From contig OZ240237.1 of assembly GCA_965198025.1 (NCBI GenBank), positions 3,658,001 through 3,722,000 of the forward strand: DNA of 64,000 bases, given 5' to 3'. The position numbers and the translations under genes are program-made. This document shows positions 25,334 through 36,457 of the stretch, in pieces (within the stretch, counting starts at the first letter, position 1; each line of letters begins with the position of its first letter). This DNA is from CAYWWM01 sp965198025. Its GTDB lineage: Bacteria; Acidobacteriota; Terriglobia; 2-12-FULL-54-10. Below the pieces are notes generated by a model, which was given only the letters and a program-made list of their open reading frames with translations, was not told the DNA's origin and made no database searches.

Positions 25334-26389
25334 TTACCCTGTGGCCCGGTAGCGCCTTCCCTTCCACTCGATCTCTTCTCTCCTGGAATATCGCAGCGTG
25401 GAATTCCAAAGCACCAGCAGAAACAGCAGCGCCCCCGGCACCAGCAGCGCCGTCCGAGCCCCGCGATCCTCGTCGGATAACTCTCTTCCGTACCGCCAGT
25501 GCTCCCACGCCAGATAGCAGAGCAAGCCGCCTCCTGCTCCCGCAGCCCATCCGGACCCCAGTAGTACAAGCGCCGGCCCACACACCGCAGGCAAGAGGTA
25601 GCGGCAGGCCAGTTCCCCCGAAGCCCGGCAGATTGCCCCGTAATCTCGATCGTAGAGCAAGAACAGGTTTTTCGTCCAGCCTCTCCACATCTCCGGAAAA
25701 CGGCGATACATCCTGACTCTGGCGATATCCCCGCCCGGCTCGAACCGCACCGGGACCTTCGCTTGCTTGACAGCTCGGGCCAGCGTCACGTCATCCAGAA
25801 CGCAGTTGCAGACCATCCGATGTCCCCCCAGTGCCGCGTAGACTCTCCGCCGGACAAGAATGTATTGTCCGTTAGCTGCCGCCAGAGGATCGCTCGGGTC
25901 GTTCACGCGATCCAGCGGGTACCGCCGCGCAAGTTGTTGAAACACGAACGGAATAACGGCTTTCTCCCACCACGTTTGGGTTTCCTGTTCCGGAGAGAGC
26001 GAAATCCAGTCCAGGCCCTCCCGCGCGGCTCGCTCCACTACGTCGGCTAATTTGCCTGGCCGGTGCCGGGTGTCGGCATCCATAAACAGCAGCCATTCCC
26101 CCCTGGCCAGCCCGGCCGCAAAACGAAGCGCATGCGGCTTCCCGATCCAGCCTTCCGGCAGCGGCGGAACGGTAACCACTCTCACGCAATGGTTTGCGGA
26201 TGCTATGTCACGCGCGATGGCCGCGGTTTGGTCTTCGGACCCGTCGTCGGCCACGATGATTTCGATCTCCCGCCCCTGCACGGGACCTTGCTCCAGCAGC
26301 GACCGCAGGCAGTCCCCGATATTCTCCTCTTCGTTCCGTGCCGGGATCACAACCGACACGCAGGGACCGCTCTGTGACGGGGCTGTCAA
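25334..26389 (-). CDS. family 2 glycosyltransferase, membrane-anchored
   Basis: A 351-residue GT2 enzyme: VSVVIPARNEEENIGDCLRS, IIVADDGSEDQT (nucleotide-binding DD), GEWLLFMDADTRHRPG (DxD) and a catalytic region VLDDVTLARAVKQA. C-terminal hydrophobic segments around residues 262-300 and 315-335 anchor it in the membrane. The overall layout resembles the hopene/carotenoid-associated HpnB/CrtQ group. It is upstream of the pterin genes on the same strand with a 48-base gap; a functional link is not evident. Confidence 0.88.
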   Translation of the reverse strand: MTAPSQSGPCVSVVIPARNEEENIGDCLRSLLEQGPVQGREIEIIVADDGSEDQTAAIARDIASANHCVRVVTVPPLPEGWIGKPHALRFAAGLARGEWLLFMDADTRHRPGKLADVVERAAREGLDWISLSPEQETQTWWEKAVIPFVFQQLARRYPLDRVNDPSDPLAAANGQYILVRRRVYAALGGHRMVCNCVLDDVTLARAVKQAKVPVRFEPGGDIARVRMYRRFPEMWRGWTKNLFLLYDRDYGAICRASGELACRYLLPAVCGPALVLLGSGWAAGAGGGLLCYLAWEHWRYGRELSDEDRGARTALLVPGALLFLLVLWNSTLRYSRREEIEWKGRRYRATG

Positions 26390-26441
26390 AATTCACTCTT
26401 CCGAAACGCTCCAGATTCGTTATTATAGTGGAAGGTGCCCC

Positions 26442-26978
26442 ATGACCAACCGGCAACAGTTCGTGGCCAAGCTCAGCTTGCTGGGGTTCGTGACGTTCTT
26501 CGTGATTTTTTTCTCGCAGCCCCGCGGGCAGTACGCCGCCCCCGCCCTCGGGGAGATGGTTCCCAATTTCACCCTGCGGGATAACTCGGGAGACGTCGTG
26601 GCGCTCAGCGAATTTCGGGGGCAATTCGTCGTGCTCAACTTCTGGGCCACCTGGTGCCCTCCCTGCATCGAGGAGATGCCATCGCTCAATCGCCTGGCGG
26701 AAAGGTATCAAGGCAAGGGCATCCAGGTCATCGGCCTGAGCGTGGATGAAAACGTGGACGCCTACCAGGAGTTCCTCGCCACCAACGAGATCAGCTTTCT
26801 GACTCTGCGGGACGCCGCCCGCAACACCAGCGACACCTACGGGACTTTTCGCTTTCCCGAAACCTACATCATCAACCGCGAAGGCCGCTTGGCGCGCAAG
26901 ATCATCGGGGCCGTCGACTGGACCAGTTCACTGATGATTGAGTACTTCGACGGGTTGCTGGCTCAGCCGGAAAGCTAG
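26442..26978 (+). CDS. TlpA-family thiol-disulfide oxidoreductase
   Basis: A 178-residue protein from the ATG at 26442 (GGAAGG six bases upstream). A single N-terminal membrane/signal segment (LSLLGFVTFFVIFF) precedes a thioredoxin fold: GEMVPNFTLRDNSGDVV, the redox motif WATWCPPCIEEMP, VIGLSVDENVDAYQEF and the cis-Pro in RFPETYIINREG. It reduces or exchanges disulfides in the periplasm, as in cytochrome c maturation or resistance. It is divergent from the glycosyltransferase. Confidence 0.92.
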   Translation: MTNRQQFVAKLSLLGFVTFFVIFFSQPRGQYAAPALGEMVPNFTLRDNSGDVVALSEFRGQFVVLNFWATWCPPCIEEMPSLNRLAERYQGKGIQVIGLSVDENVDAYQEFLATNEISFLTLRDAARNTSDTYGTFRFPETYIINREGRLARKIIGAVDWTSSLMIEYFDGLLAQPES

Positions 26979-27262
26979 CAGTCCGTGGTGAAACCCTGTG
27001 TCGCGCCGAGACCGGTCAGGCGCCCGCCTGGCAAGGCGTGACGCGGGAGCATATTGGGCATATGCGCCCCAGGAACAATGCCGGAACAACGCAGCTCCGG
27101 CGGGATGCATGGCCGGTCGAACGCAGCGGGGCTTTTGCCGCGGGCTGCTAGTTTTCCTCCTCCTGCTCGATACCGGCTCGGATTTCCATACTGCATTCGC
27201 CCCCTTCTTGTGTAGACTAAGCGGCGGCGCGCGCTTTCCTTCTCGCGCCGTTCCGGTGAGCC

Positions 27263-28237
27263 ATGAATCTTGGCGAGCGATGGCTAAGGCAACCGCAGGG
27301 TGTCTGGGCGCGCAAGGCGCTGTTCCAGGTTCATCTCTGGACTGGAATCGGCCTCGGTCTGTATATCCTGGTGATCAGTCTGTCCGGCAGCGCGGTGGTG
27401 TTTCGCAACGAGCTGTTGCGCGCGTTCTTGCGGCCGGCGCCGACCTTCACCGGCCCCGGCGAGCGCCTGACGCCGGAACAGTTGCAAGCCGCTGCGCAGC
27501 GGGAGTTCCCGAGGCATGAAGTCAATCGCGTTGTGCCGCGCAGGGACCCGGACCGCGCCGTTCTGATCGTGCTTGTCCGCAACGGCAACCGCATGCCGCG
27601 TCTCTTTCACCCCTATACGGGCGAAGATCTGGGTCATTCCCAGACGGTTGGCCACCGGCTGGTTTCCTGGCTCATAGACCTGCACGACAATTTGCTCTAC
27701 GGAAGAACCGGACGCGCCGTCAACGGCGTCGGGGCGGTCTTCGCCACGCTGCTGGCCCTCTCGGGCGCCGTCGTCTGGTGGCCCGGCGCCCGCAAGTGGC
27801 CCCGCAGCCTTCTGCTCGATTGGCGAGCCAAAGGCGCGCTCTTTCACTGGAGCCTTCACAGCATGCTGGGCTTCTGGTTCTTCGCCTTCGTCCTGATATG
27901 GAGTGTTTCCGGGATCTACCTCGCGTTCCCCGACCCGTTTTACACCGTCATCGAGCGCTTCGAACCCACGGACCAGGCGTCCAGGGTCCCCCGCTTCGGC
28001 GACACGGTTCTCGACTGGCTCACGCGCCTGCACTTCGGCCGCTGGGGCGGCATCCCCACCAAAACCCTCTGGACTATCTTCGGACTCGTCCCCGTCGTGT
28101 TGTTCGTCAGCGGCGCTTACATGTGGTGGCGCCGCGTCCTGCGCCCCACCCTCGGCCGCGATCAGCAGCCCGCTCCTGCTTCCTCCCAACCCGCTCCCCT
28201 GGAACCCAAAACCCCCCTCACCGGCACGCCGGCTTGA
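27263..28237 (+). CDS. PepSY-associated transmembrane protein
   Basis: A 324-residue PepSY_TM protein. The first membrane helix (VHLWTGIGLGLYILVISLSG) is followed by a periplasmic PepSY-like stretch, the conserved WLIDLHDNLLYGRTGRAVNG, helices GAVFATLLALSGAVVWWPG and FHWSLHSMLGFWFFAFVLIW, and a last helix LFVSGAYMWWRR. His residues in the helices fit a haem-binding or ferric-reductase-like role, which is commonly seen next to TonB siderophore systems, but none is adjacent here. The 284-base gap before it (26979-27262) holds no gene. Confidence 0.88.
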   Translation: MNLGERWLRQPQGVWARKALFQVHLWTGIGLGLYILVISLSGSAVVFRNELLRAFLRPAPTFTGPGERLTPEQLQAAAQREFPRHEVNRVVPRRDPDRAVLIVLVRNGNRMPRLFHPYTGEDLGHSQTVGHRLVSWLIDLHDNLLYGRTGRAVNGVGAVFATLLALSGAVVWWPGARKWPRSLLLDWRAKGALFHWSLHSMLGFWFFAFVLIWSVSGIYLAFPDPFYTVIERFEPTDQASRVPRFGDTVLDWLTRLHFGRWGGIPTKTLWTIFGLVPVVLFVSGAYMWWRRVLRPTLGRDQQPAPASSQPAPLEPKTPLTGTPA

Positions 28238-28261
28238 ATTTTCGCTCTATTGCTTGCGGTC

Positions 28262-28400
28262 ATCCTGAGCGGCTTGTTCCGCCTGTGCCGCAGGTGAGGG
28301 GCGGCGAGGGATCTGCTCTTCGCCTGAATCCGAGCCGTGCGAGTCAACAAGCGGTCCATCCGAGCCGCGACCGCAAGGGAGCGGTGGGTTTGAGCGAGTA
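28262..28400. repeat. REP-like dispersed repeats
   Basis: The spacer after the PepSY gene contains the genome's GGCGAGGGATCTGCTCTTCG element (28300-28322) in inverted orientation relative to those at 32571, 45262, 63676 and 63901. It also has a GCGACCGCAAGGGAGCGGTGGG palindrome-like repeat near 28367-28388. Neither encodes a protein. Confidence 0.6.
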
Positions 28401-28457
28401 ACCACTACCCGTTTTTTTCTGCCGTGGGGCCGTTCTGTCGTGCGGAAGGGCTGCGGC

Positions 28458-28664
28458 TTAAGCCGCCCCAATCTCAACCTCGACCATGCGAACCTTCGGA
28501 GGGCGCGTGGCTTGTGGCGGCTCAAAGTACAATTCCAGCGCTTCTTGCAGGTTTGTGAGGGCTTCTTCTTCCGTCTCCCCTTGGCTCGCTACATCAACTT
28601 CCAAACACTGCGAGACAAACCAGCTTCCTTCGCGCCAGACGGTAGCAGCAAACGAACGCTTCAT
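28458..28664 (-). CDS. HicB-like antitoxin family protein without a HicA partner
   Basis: A 68-residue protein from the ATG at 28664 (MKRSFAATVWREGSWFVSQC). The HicB-type partial RNase-H fold is visible: SQCLEVDVASQGETEEEALT and NLQEALELYF. No DNA-binding tail is present, and no HicA-like frame lies on either side, so it belongs to the solitary HicB/UPF0150 group. A longer in-frame start at 28712 is possible. The 680-base stretch 28713-29393 beyond it has no convincing gene. Confidence 0.75.
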   Translation of the reverse strand: MKRSFAATVWREGSWFVSQCLEVDVASQGETEEEALTNLQEALELYFEPPQATRPPKVRMVEVEIGAA

Positions 28665-29291
28665 GCCCCCCATTCTCTCATAAGAGGCCTTATAATGAGA
28701 ACCGATCCACACCGCAATCGTGGAGGGCCTGGGTTTTGTTCTTCCGGGGCCGCCATCGCGGTTTAGTCGGGTTGGCCAACAAGAGTTAGGCTGACAATGG
28801 GAGGGGCATCCATATCCCTAAAAAAACTGATGAAGTTCAAGTAGCCACGTGCGCGCCTTCCTCGCCGTGGGCATTTCAACGGACTTTTACAAACATCCCG
28901 CCGAGAGGGGCCAGCTCCATTGGCGAAACCGAACCCCACGGTAGAATCCGTGCAATAGGTCAGGCAGGAGCGCTCAAGGCAAGAACGGGTGCTGAAATGA
29001 CCAATCAAGAGCTTCGTGAGTTGATTCGTGCTGCGCGAAAATGTGCGCAAGCGGCTCCTCCGCCAGAAGCGTGCAGTGGCGAAGGGTGAACGAGGCGAGT
29101 CCGGGGACGTTCCTTCGGCACAATCTCCGCGTGGCGACCCGGCGCCTCCACATGCTGATACTATATGAGATATCACTTCCCGCTCTATTCTTGCTCCTCC
29201 CTCACCCGATCAACGGAGAGATTCCATCCCTGTTATTGACCTGCATTGTGCCCCTTTTTGGATGAAAAATGCCCGTTTTCTGCCTCACGAG

Positions 29292-29338
29292 ACTTCCGAA
29301 AGAACCGAAGGAACCGAAGGAACCGAGAGAACCGAATC
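29292..29338. repeat. 9-bp GGAACCGAA-type repeat array, copy 2
   Basis: Four to five units (AAGAACCGA, AGGAACCGA twice, GAGAACCGA) stand just downstream of the copper ATPase gene in the otherwise empty 28713-29393 gap. The unit is the same as at 561-606. Confidence 0.8.
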
Positions 29339-29393
29339 CGCAGCGGCGTTCTGTGGATGAAGTGTTCTTCCTGCCTCTTATGTTCCCTCTTTT

Positions 29394-31871
<2,478 letters not shown>

Positions 31872-31892
31872 GCTGCTCCTGACTGCAGAATT

Positions 31893-31948
31893 CGCAGGAG
31901 TCGATCCGCGATTCGCTCCACGCAACTCCTGCGCCGCCATTATAATGG
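31893..31948. promoter_or_regulatory. divergent regulatory region between copA and the small plus-strand gene
   Basis: Two symmetrical elements lie in a 144-base divergent spacer: CGCAGGAGT (31893-31901) with ACTCCTGCG (31925-31933), and the 12-bp palindrome CCATTATAATGG (31937-31948), which gives a TATAAT box on both strands. They could be a metalloregulator operator and a shared divergent promoter. Confidence 0.4.
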
Positions 31949-32015
31949 ACGCGCGTGCCGGGGCGAAGATTCACGGCGCGGCAGAGCCGAGGCGAAGAAC
32001 TCTACGGAGCAACGC

Positions 32016-32231
32016 ATGACGAGCGTAGTCGCGAGATTCCAGTACCAAGGCACCCTCAGCGGCAAAGCGGCGCGGAGGCTGGGTGAATCCCATACGCATC
32101 TCGGTGTGCGGGATGTCACGGTAAACGAGGCGGAGAACACCATCGCCATCGAGTACGACGCGACGTGCATGGACCGGAATGGCGTGGCGGCGCTGCTGCG
32201 GCGATTCGGAGTGGCTTTATCTGGAGCGTGA
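32016..32231 (+). CDS. small heavy-metal-associated-like protein
   Basis: A 71-residue protein (MTSVVARFQYQGTLSGKAAR) with GGAG seven bases before the ATG. Its alternating pattern (VRDVTVNEAENTIAIEYD, then GVAALLRRFGVAL) is that of a ferredoxin-like HMA fold, but the CxxC metal motif is missing; the only Cys is in DATCMDRNG. It is divergent from the copper ATPase and overlaps the next gene by four bases (GTGA). A copper-related role is an inference from position. Confidence 0.6.
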   Translation: MTSVVARFQYQGTLSGKAARRLGESHTHLGVRDVTVNEAENTIAIEYDATCMDRNGVAALLRRFGVALSGA

Positions 32232-32596
32232 AAAAAGTAGATAGCAAAGCGGAGGAACGGATCTTGCTCCAGTTTCTATGCAGGGGCGAGAGCGCAGACC
32301 AACTGAGGAGCGAAATCCTTTCGCAGTTGCGAAGCTACGAGTTCCAGCGCATGGAGCATCAGGTGCTGTTCGATTGCCTGCAAGCCATGCCGCTTGACCG
32401 ACCGGAGCTGATTCGGGAGCTGCTGCCGGCACGGCTGGTGCGGGCCGGGTTTCCGGACTTCGATCTCGATCCGTTCCTGGAACCGGGGACGGTGAGCGAG
32501 GAGGAAGCCAGAGAGATATGCAGGGAGTTGACAGAGCCGCAAGCTGTCCACGACCGTGAGACAAGAAAAGCAGATCCCTCGCCGGAAACGACATGA
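32228..32596 (+). CDS. hypothetical protein ending inside a dispersed repeat
   Basis: A 122-residue protein starting at GTG 32228, overlapping the previous stop by GTGA, so translationally coupled. It is helical and acidic (ERILLQFLCRGESADQLRSE, FPDFDLDPFLEPGTVSEEEA). I do not recognise the family. Its last codons (ADPSPETT and stop) are encoded by a copy of the AGCAGATCCCTCG...GAAACGACA repeat, so the original C-terminus may have been replaced when the repeat arrived. Confidence 0.6.
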   Translation: MKKVDSKAEERILLQFLCRGESADQLRSEILSQLRSYEFQRMEHQVLFDCLQAMPLDRPELIRELLPARLVRAGFPDFDLDPFLEPGTVSEEEAREICRELTEPQAVHDRETRKADPSPETT

Positions 32597-32635
32597 TTGT
32601 GCCGTTTCGTTCCCTGGGATGACACAGGATGATTG
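32571..32635. repeat. REP-like element
   Basis: AAAAGCAGATCCCTCGCCGG followed by GAAACGACA...CCGTTTCG (a weak hairpin) and CTGGGATGACA. The same order is seen at 63676-63752. It covers the 3' end of the preceding reading frame. Confidence 0.65.
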
Positions 32636-32870
32636 TGAATCCGGATGGTGTTGTGAGAGACCGGCAGATCGTCCGGCGGGAGCATGACGGCCGCCGCACG
32701 GTGCTGGCGAGCCAGTATGAGGGAAGGCGGCTCAATGGCCCGAACGATCGGGTCATCCAATCAGACGGGGCAGTCCACTTCACGGAGGCGCGGATGGGAA
32801 GACGTTGTATGCCACGAGCCGCACCGAGATGTATCGGGTGCGTCTGCTGATCCCCGGCTTGGCGCCCTAG
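32629..32870 (+). pseudogene. SMP-30/gluconolactonase remnant with internal deletion
   Basis: Two non-contiguous parts of a gluconolactonase-type beta-propeller are joined. The first (RTVLASQYEGRRLNGPNDRV, IQSDGAVHFTEA) matches the middle of the family. The second, in another frame (ADGKTLYATSRTEMYRVRLL, ending at TAG 32868-32870), matches its C-terminus. The start and about half of the propeller are missing. It is non-functional as it stands. Confidence 0.7.
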
Positions 32871-32883
32871 CTCAGGAGGAACG

Positions 32884-33558
32884 ATGTCACCATTCAACCG
32901 TCGCGTTACATTCCCGGCCGCCGTCATCCTGGCGGCCACAGTTTGCCTAAACGTGTCCCTCATCGCCCAGGACGACCCTTGGGCGGGGGAGATGGCCAGA
33001 TTCGAACAACAGGACCGTGCGACACCGCCGCAGCCCGGCGGTATCGTGTTCGTGGGGAGTTCCAGTATCCGGCGCTGGGACCTGAGGCGGTACTTTCCAA
33101 CTCTGCCAGTCGTCAACCGTGGCTTTGGGGGATCGGAGATCCATGATTCCATCCGTCATGTTGATCTGCTCGTCCTGCGACACCGGCCACGCACGGTTGT
33201 GTTTTACGCGGGAGACAACGATTTGGCCCGCGGCAAGAGTCCCGAGCAGGTGGCCGCCGACTTCAAGACGTTCGTCGCAAGAGTCCACGCGGCGCTTCCC
33301 TCGACTCGTATCGCTTTCATCGCCATCAAACCGAGCCTTCGACGGTGGAATCTGGCTGGGCAGATGCGAGAAGCGAATGATCAGATCCAAACGTTTTGCG
33401 AGAGTGACGATCGTCTCGGCTTTATTGACGTCGACGGGCCCATGCTCGGTTGGGATGAAGCACCCCGCAAGGACTTGTTCATCGAGGATGGTTTGCATCT
33501 GACTCCGAAGGGGTACGAACTATGGACTGTTCTGGTTCGACCGTTTCTGGAGGAGTAG
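32884..33558 (+). CDS. SGNH/GDSL-family lipase or esterase, exported
   Basis: A 224-residue protein with a perfect GGAGG five bases before the ATG and a signal peptide (VTFPAAVILAATVCLNVS). SGNH motifs are visible: block I reads IVFVGSSSIRRWD (nucleophile Ser), block II VVNRGFGGSEI, block III YAGDNDLARGKSPEQV (Gly-x-Asn) and block V DGLHLTPKGYELW (Asp and His). It probably hydrolyses an ester of a sugar or lipid in the periplasm. Confidence 0.92.
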   Translation: MSPFNRRVTFPAAVILAATVCLNVSLIAQDDPWAGEMARFEQQDRATPPQPGGIVFVGSSSIRRWDLRRYFPTLPVVNRGFGGSEIHDSIRHVDLLVLRHRPRTVVFYAGDNDLARGKSPEQVAADFKTFVARVHAALPSTRIAFIAIKPSLRRWNLAGQMREANDQIQTFCESDDRLGFIDVDGPMLGWDEAPRKDLFIEDGLHLTPKGYELWTVLVRPFLEE

Positions 33559-33671
33559 GACGGCGCAGCGGAGGCGTCTGGATGACAACGGCTGGGACAT
33601 TGTGGCAGCATGACGGAGGCGGCGCCGAGCCGGATGCAACGGCTCCGGGAAATTGCGAGTGAGAGACACGG

Positions 33672-34238
33672 ATGTCTATCTGGAAACTGTTCGGCATCGG
33701 AGAGACGGAACAGGCTGCGGGAAGCGGGAAGAAGCTCGGAGCCGGTGACACGGAGACGGTCCGCAAGATCGTGGACGCTCTGGACCGGATCGAGCCGCAA
33801 CAGGCGCGGTTCATTGCGGCGTTCGCGTACTTGCTGGGACGGGTGGCGCACGCGGATCAACACATCAGCGAAGAAGAGACGCACACCATGGAGCGGATCG
33901 TGCAGGAACGCGCCCGCCTCCCGGAGGAACAGGCGATCCTTACGGTTCATATGGCGAAGGCACAGAGCCTGCTGTTCGGGGCGACGGAGAATTTCCTGGT
34001 GACGCGGGAGTTCGGCAAGATCGCCAGCCGGGAGGAAAAGATCGAGCTGCTGCACGACCTGTACGCGGTCTGCTCGGCGGACCGGAGGGTTTCGGTGGTG
34101 GAGGACAACGAAATCCGCAAAATCTCGCGGGAGCTGCGACTCGACCATCCGGATTTCATTGCCGTGCGGCTCGCGTATCGGGATCAACTGGCCGTATTGC
34201 AAGACCAGCCGGGGCGGGAGCAGCCGTCGGGGAATTGA
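33672..34238 (+). CDS. TerB-family (tellurite-resistance/DjlA-like) protein
   Basis: A 188-residue helical protein with a TerB-like domain. The conserved acidic signature is seen twice: AYLLGRVAHADQHISEEE and DLYAVCSADRRVSVVEDNEI, with RKISRELRLDHPDF at the end. TerB proteins bind metal or act at the membrane in stress response; the exact role is unknown. No other ter genes lie nearby. Confidence 0.85.
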   Translation: MSIWKLFGIGETEQAAGSGKKLGAGDTETVRKIVDALDRIEPQQARFIAAFAYLLGRVAHADQHISEEETHTMERIVQERARLPEEQAILTVHMAKAQSLLFGATENFLVTREFGKIASREEKIELLHDLYAVCSADRRVSVVEDNEIRKISRELRLDHPDFIAVRLAYRDQLAVLQDQPGREQPSGN

Positions 34239-34320
34239 GAGGGCGCGAGGGTTGTGCTATACTTGCGCTGGCAGAAGAGAGGAAACATGCCTTCCGCGCC
34301 CGCCGCAGTTGCTACAAATC

Positions 34321-34397
34321 GGGGCCGTAGTTCAGTTGGTTAGAACGCCTGCCTGTCACGCAGGAGGTCGCGAGTTCGAGTCTCGTCGGCCCCGCCA
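34321..34397 (+). tRNA. tRNA-Asp (GTC)
   Basis: A complete cloverleaf with acceptor GGGGCCG/CGGCCCC, D-arm TAGTTCAGTTGGTTAGAAC, anticodon stem CCTGC/GCAGG with loop CTGTCAC (anticodon GTC), T-arm TTCGAGTC and encoded CCA (34395-34397). Confidence 0.97.
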
Positions 34398-34527
34398 TTC
34401 AGGTTCTTTGGTTTCAGCATTCGGACAATAAAAGCGCCCGGGTAAAAAGCTTCCAATAGAAATACATTTTCGGGGCCGGGTCTGCTATGATGTGCGCCCC
34501 CGCAATTTTTTCTGCGAAAGGATGCAT

Positions 34528-35973
34528 ATGAAGGAACGGAATGCGAAGCCGAAAAAGTACCGCGCCTACACGAATAAGAACATCGATCAGATACCGCAGT
34601 TCAAGACACTCACGTCTGAACAGCGCGCAGCAATTACCGCGGTGTCGAAAGTGCTCCCATTCCGCGTCAACAACTACGTCGTCGAAGAACTCATCGACTG
34701 GGACAACATTCCGGTCGATCCGATGTTTCAGCTGACTTTTCCACAGGAAGGGATGCTGGCTGAAGACGACTTCGAGCGCATCGGCGGGTTACTGGAACGC
34801 GCCGCCCCCGAAGAGGACCTCGATAAAGCGGTGCGCGACATCCGCCTGAGTATGAACCCACATCCGGCAGGCCAGATGGACCTGAACGTTCCGATCATGG
34901 ACGGACAGTCTCAGTCCGGTATCCAACACAAGTACCGCGAAACCGTCCTGTTCTTCCCCAGTCAGGGACAGACCTGCCACGCCTACTGCACGTACTGCTT
35001 CCGATGGGCCCAGTTCGTGGGCATGGACGAACTGAAGTTCTCCAACAACGAAATCGCCTCCCTCGTCCGATACCTAAACAAGCATCCCGAGGTTCGTGAC
35101 GTCCTGTTCACCGGCGGTGATCCGATGATCATGCGCACCAGCGTCCTCCGTCGCTACATCAAGCCGTTGCTGAAGATCGAAACGCTCAGTAGCATTCGGA
35201 TCGGGACTAAGGCGCTGGCGTGGTGGCCTTACCGTTTCACCACCGATGCCGACGCCGAGGATCTGTTGCGACTCTTCGAAGAGGTGGTTGCCGCGGGGAA
35301 ACACCTGGCCTTCATGGCTCATTACAGCCTGCCCCGGGAACTACGAACTCCGGTTTCAGAAGCTGCGGTGAAGCGAATCCAGGCGACAGGCGCGTCGATC
35401 CGGGCGCAGGCCCCGCTGATCCGCAACGTCAACGACAACGCGGACGTCTGGGCGGCGATGTGGCAGAAACAGGTCGACCTGGGCATCATCCCGTACTACA
35501 TGTTCGTCGAGCGAGACACGGGGCCGAAACAGTACTTCGAGGTGCCGCTATACCGCGCGTTCGATATCTTCACGCGAGCCGTGCGGCAGCTTTCCGGCCT
35601 GGGCCGAACCGTGCGGGGGCCATCGATGTCGTGCACACCCGGAAAAGTACTGATCGACGGCATTGCGGAGATCGACCAGCAGAGGGTCTTCGTTCTGAAG
35701 TTTCTCCAGGGCAGGGACCCGCACTGGACCAACCGCGTGTTCTTCGCCCAGTACGACGAGTCGGCCTGCTGGATCGACGACCTCCAGCCGGCTTTCGCCG
35801 ACCAGTTCTTCTTCGAGGAGTTTGAATCCAACCGACGCTGGAACGACTTCGCCATGTATTCGGGCGCCAGGAAGAAGGCGGCGAAGGCGGAATGGATTGG
35901 AGGTTCCTCCAGGAGGGCGACCGAATCGGAACCTGAGGAGGGGGCCGACGTCAGCCGGCATCTTTCTCGCTGA
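34528..35973 (+). CDS. KamA-family radical SAM protein (lysine 2,3-aminomutase-like)
   Basis: A 481-residue protein. The start chosen is the ATG at 34528, with AAGGA five bases upstream; an ATG at 34522 is also in frame. The radical SAM cluster motif is CHAYCTYCF (CxxxCxxC), followed by VLFTGGDPMIM (GGE/GGD box) and the SPASM-less KamA barrel (AHYSLPRELRTPVSEAAV, YMFVERDTGPKQYFEVPL). The family moves an amino group between carbons of lysine, using PLP. The PLP Lys is not certain from reading alone. It stands alone; no EF-P modification gene is nearby. Confidence 0.85.
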   Translation: MKERNAKPKKYRAYTNKNIDQIPQFKTLTSEQRAAITAVSKVLPFRVNNYVVEELIDWDNIPVDPMFQLTFPQEGMLAEDDFERIGGLLERAAPEEDLDKAVRDIRLSMNPHPAGQMDLNVPIMDGQSQSGIQHKYRETVLFFPSQGQTCHAYCTYCFRWAQFVGMDELKFSNNEIASLVRYLNKHPEVRDVLFTGGDPMIMRTSVLRRYIKPLLKIETLSSIRIGTKALAWWPYRFTTDADAEDLLRLFEEVVAAGKHLAFMAHYSLPRELRTPVSEAAVKRIQATGASIRAQAPLIRNVNDNADVWAAMWQKQVDLGIIPYYMFVERDTGPKQYFEVPLYRAFDIFTRAVRQLSGLGRTVRGPSMSCTPGKVLIDGIAEIDQQRVFVLKFLQGRDPHWTNRVFFAQYDESACWIDDLQPAFADQFFFEEFESNRRWNDFAMYSGARKKAAKAEWIGGSSRRATESEPEEGADVSRHLSR

Positions 35974-36014
35974 TCGACGAAAGCCGAGGAATCGAGAGGG
36001 AGCAGGGGGAATCT

Positions 36015-36302
36015 ATGCACGGGACCGAGCAGGGAGTCGAACATCGCTGCACCCATTGTGGCCGGGACGTCCGGTCGGATCTCGAGGCAGAGAAGGATTA
36101 CTGCTCGGCTTGTGGCCATCCGATCGAGAGGCCCGACGAAGAGCCTCCGCCGAACTGCACCCATTGTGGCCGGGACGTCCGATCGGATCTCGAGACAGAG
36201 AAGGATTACTGCTCGGCTTGTGGCCATCCGATCGAGAGGCCCGACGAAGAGCCCCCGCCGATTAGCGTCCGGAAGCTCGGCCCTATCCGGACTCAAACAT
36301 GA
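36015..36302 (+). CDS. small protein with two tandem zinc ribbons from a recent 108-bp duplication
   Basis: A 95-residue protein with two nearly identical 36-residue units, each CTHCGRDVRSDLE followed by DYCSACGHPIERPDEEPPP, giving four Cys per unit (CxxC...CxxC). At DNA level the copies (starting about 36048 and 36156) differ at only a few bases, so the duplication is recent. It resembles double zinc-ribbon proteins; its role is unknown. Confidence 0.75.
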   Translation: MHGTEQGVEHRCTHCGRDVRSDLEAEKDYCSACGHPIERPDEEPPPNCTHCGRDVRSDLETEKDYCSACGHPIERPDEEPPPISVRKLGPIRTQT

Positions 36303-36457
36303 CCGAAGCCGCGGTGCCTTATACTTGACACTTTAGCGTCAAGCATATAAGCACAGATCAAGGGGCTCCGGGATCGCCCGGCCATGTCCGACGGTTCTCT
36401 ATGATATAAGTGGACAACCTGTCCGCGGAAGTCTTCGAATGTCCAATGGATTCCCGT

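Noticed and set aside
28763..29176. 137-codon minus-strand frame in the repeat-rich gap
   Set aside because: Ser/Arg-rich, no ribosome-binding site or conserved pattern; treated as non-coding.
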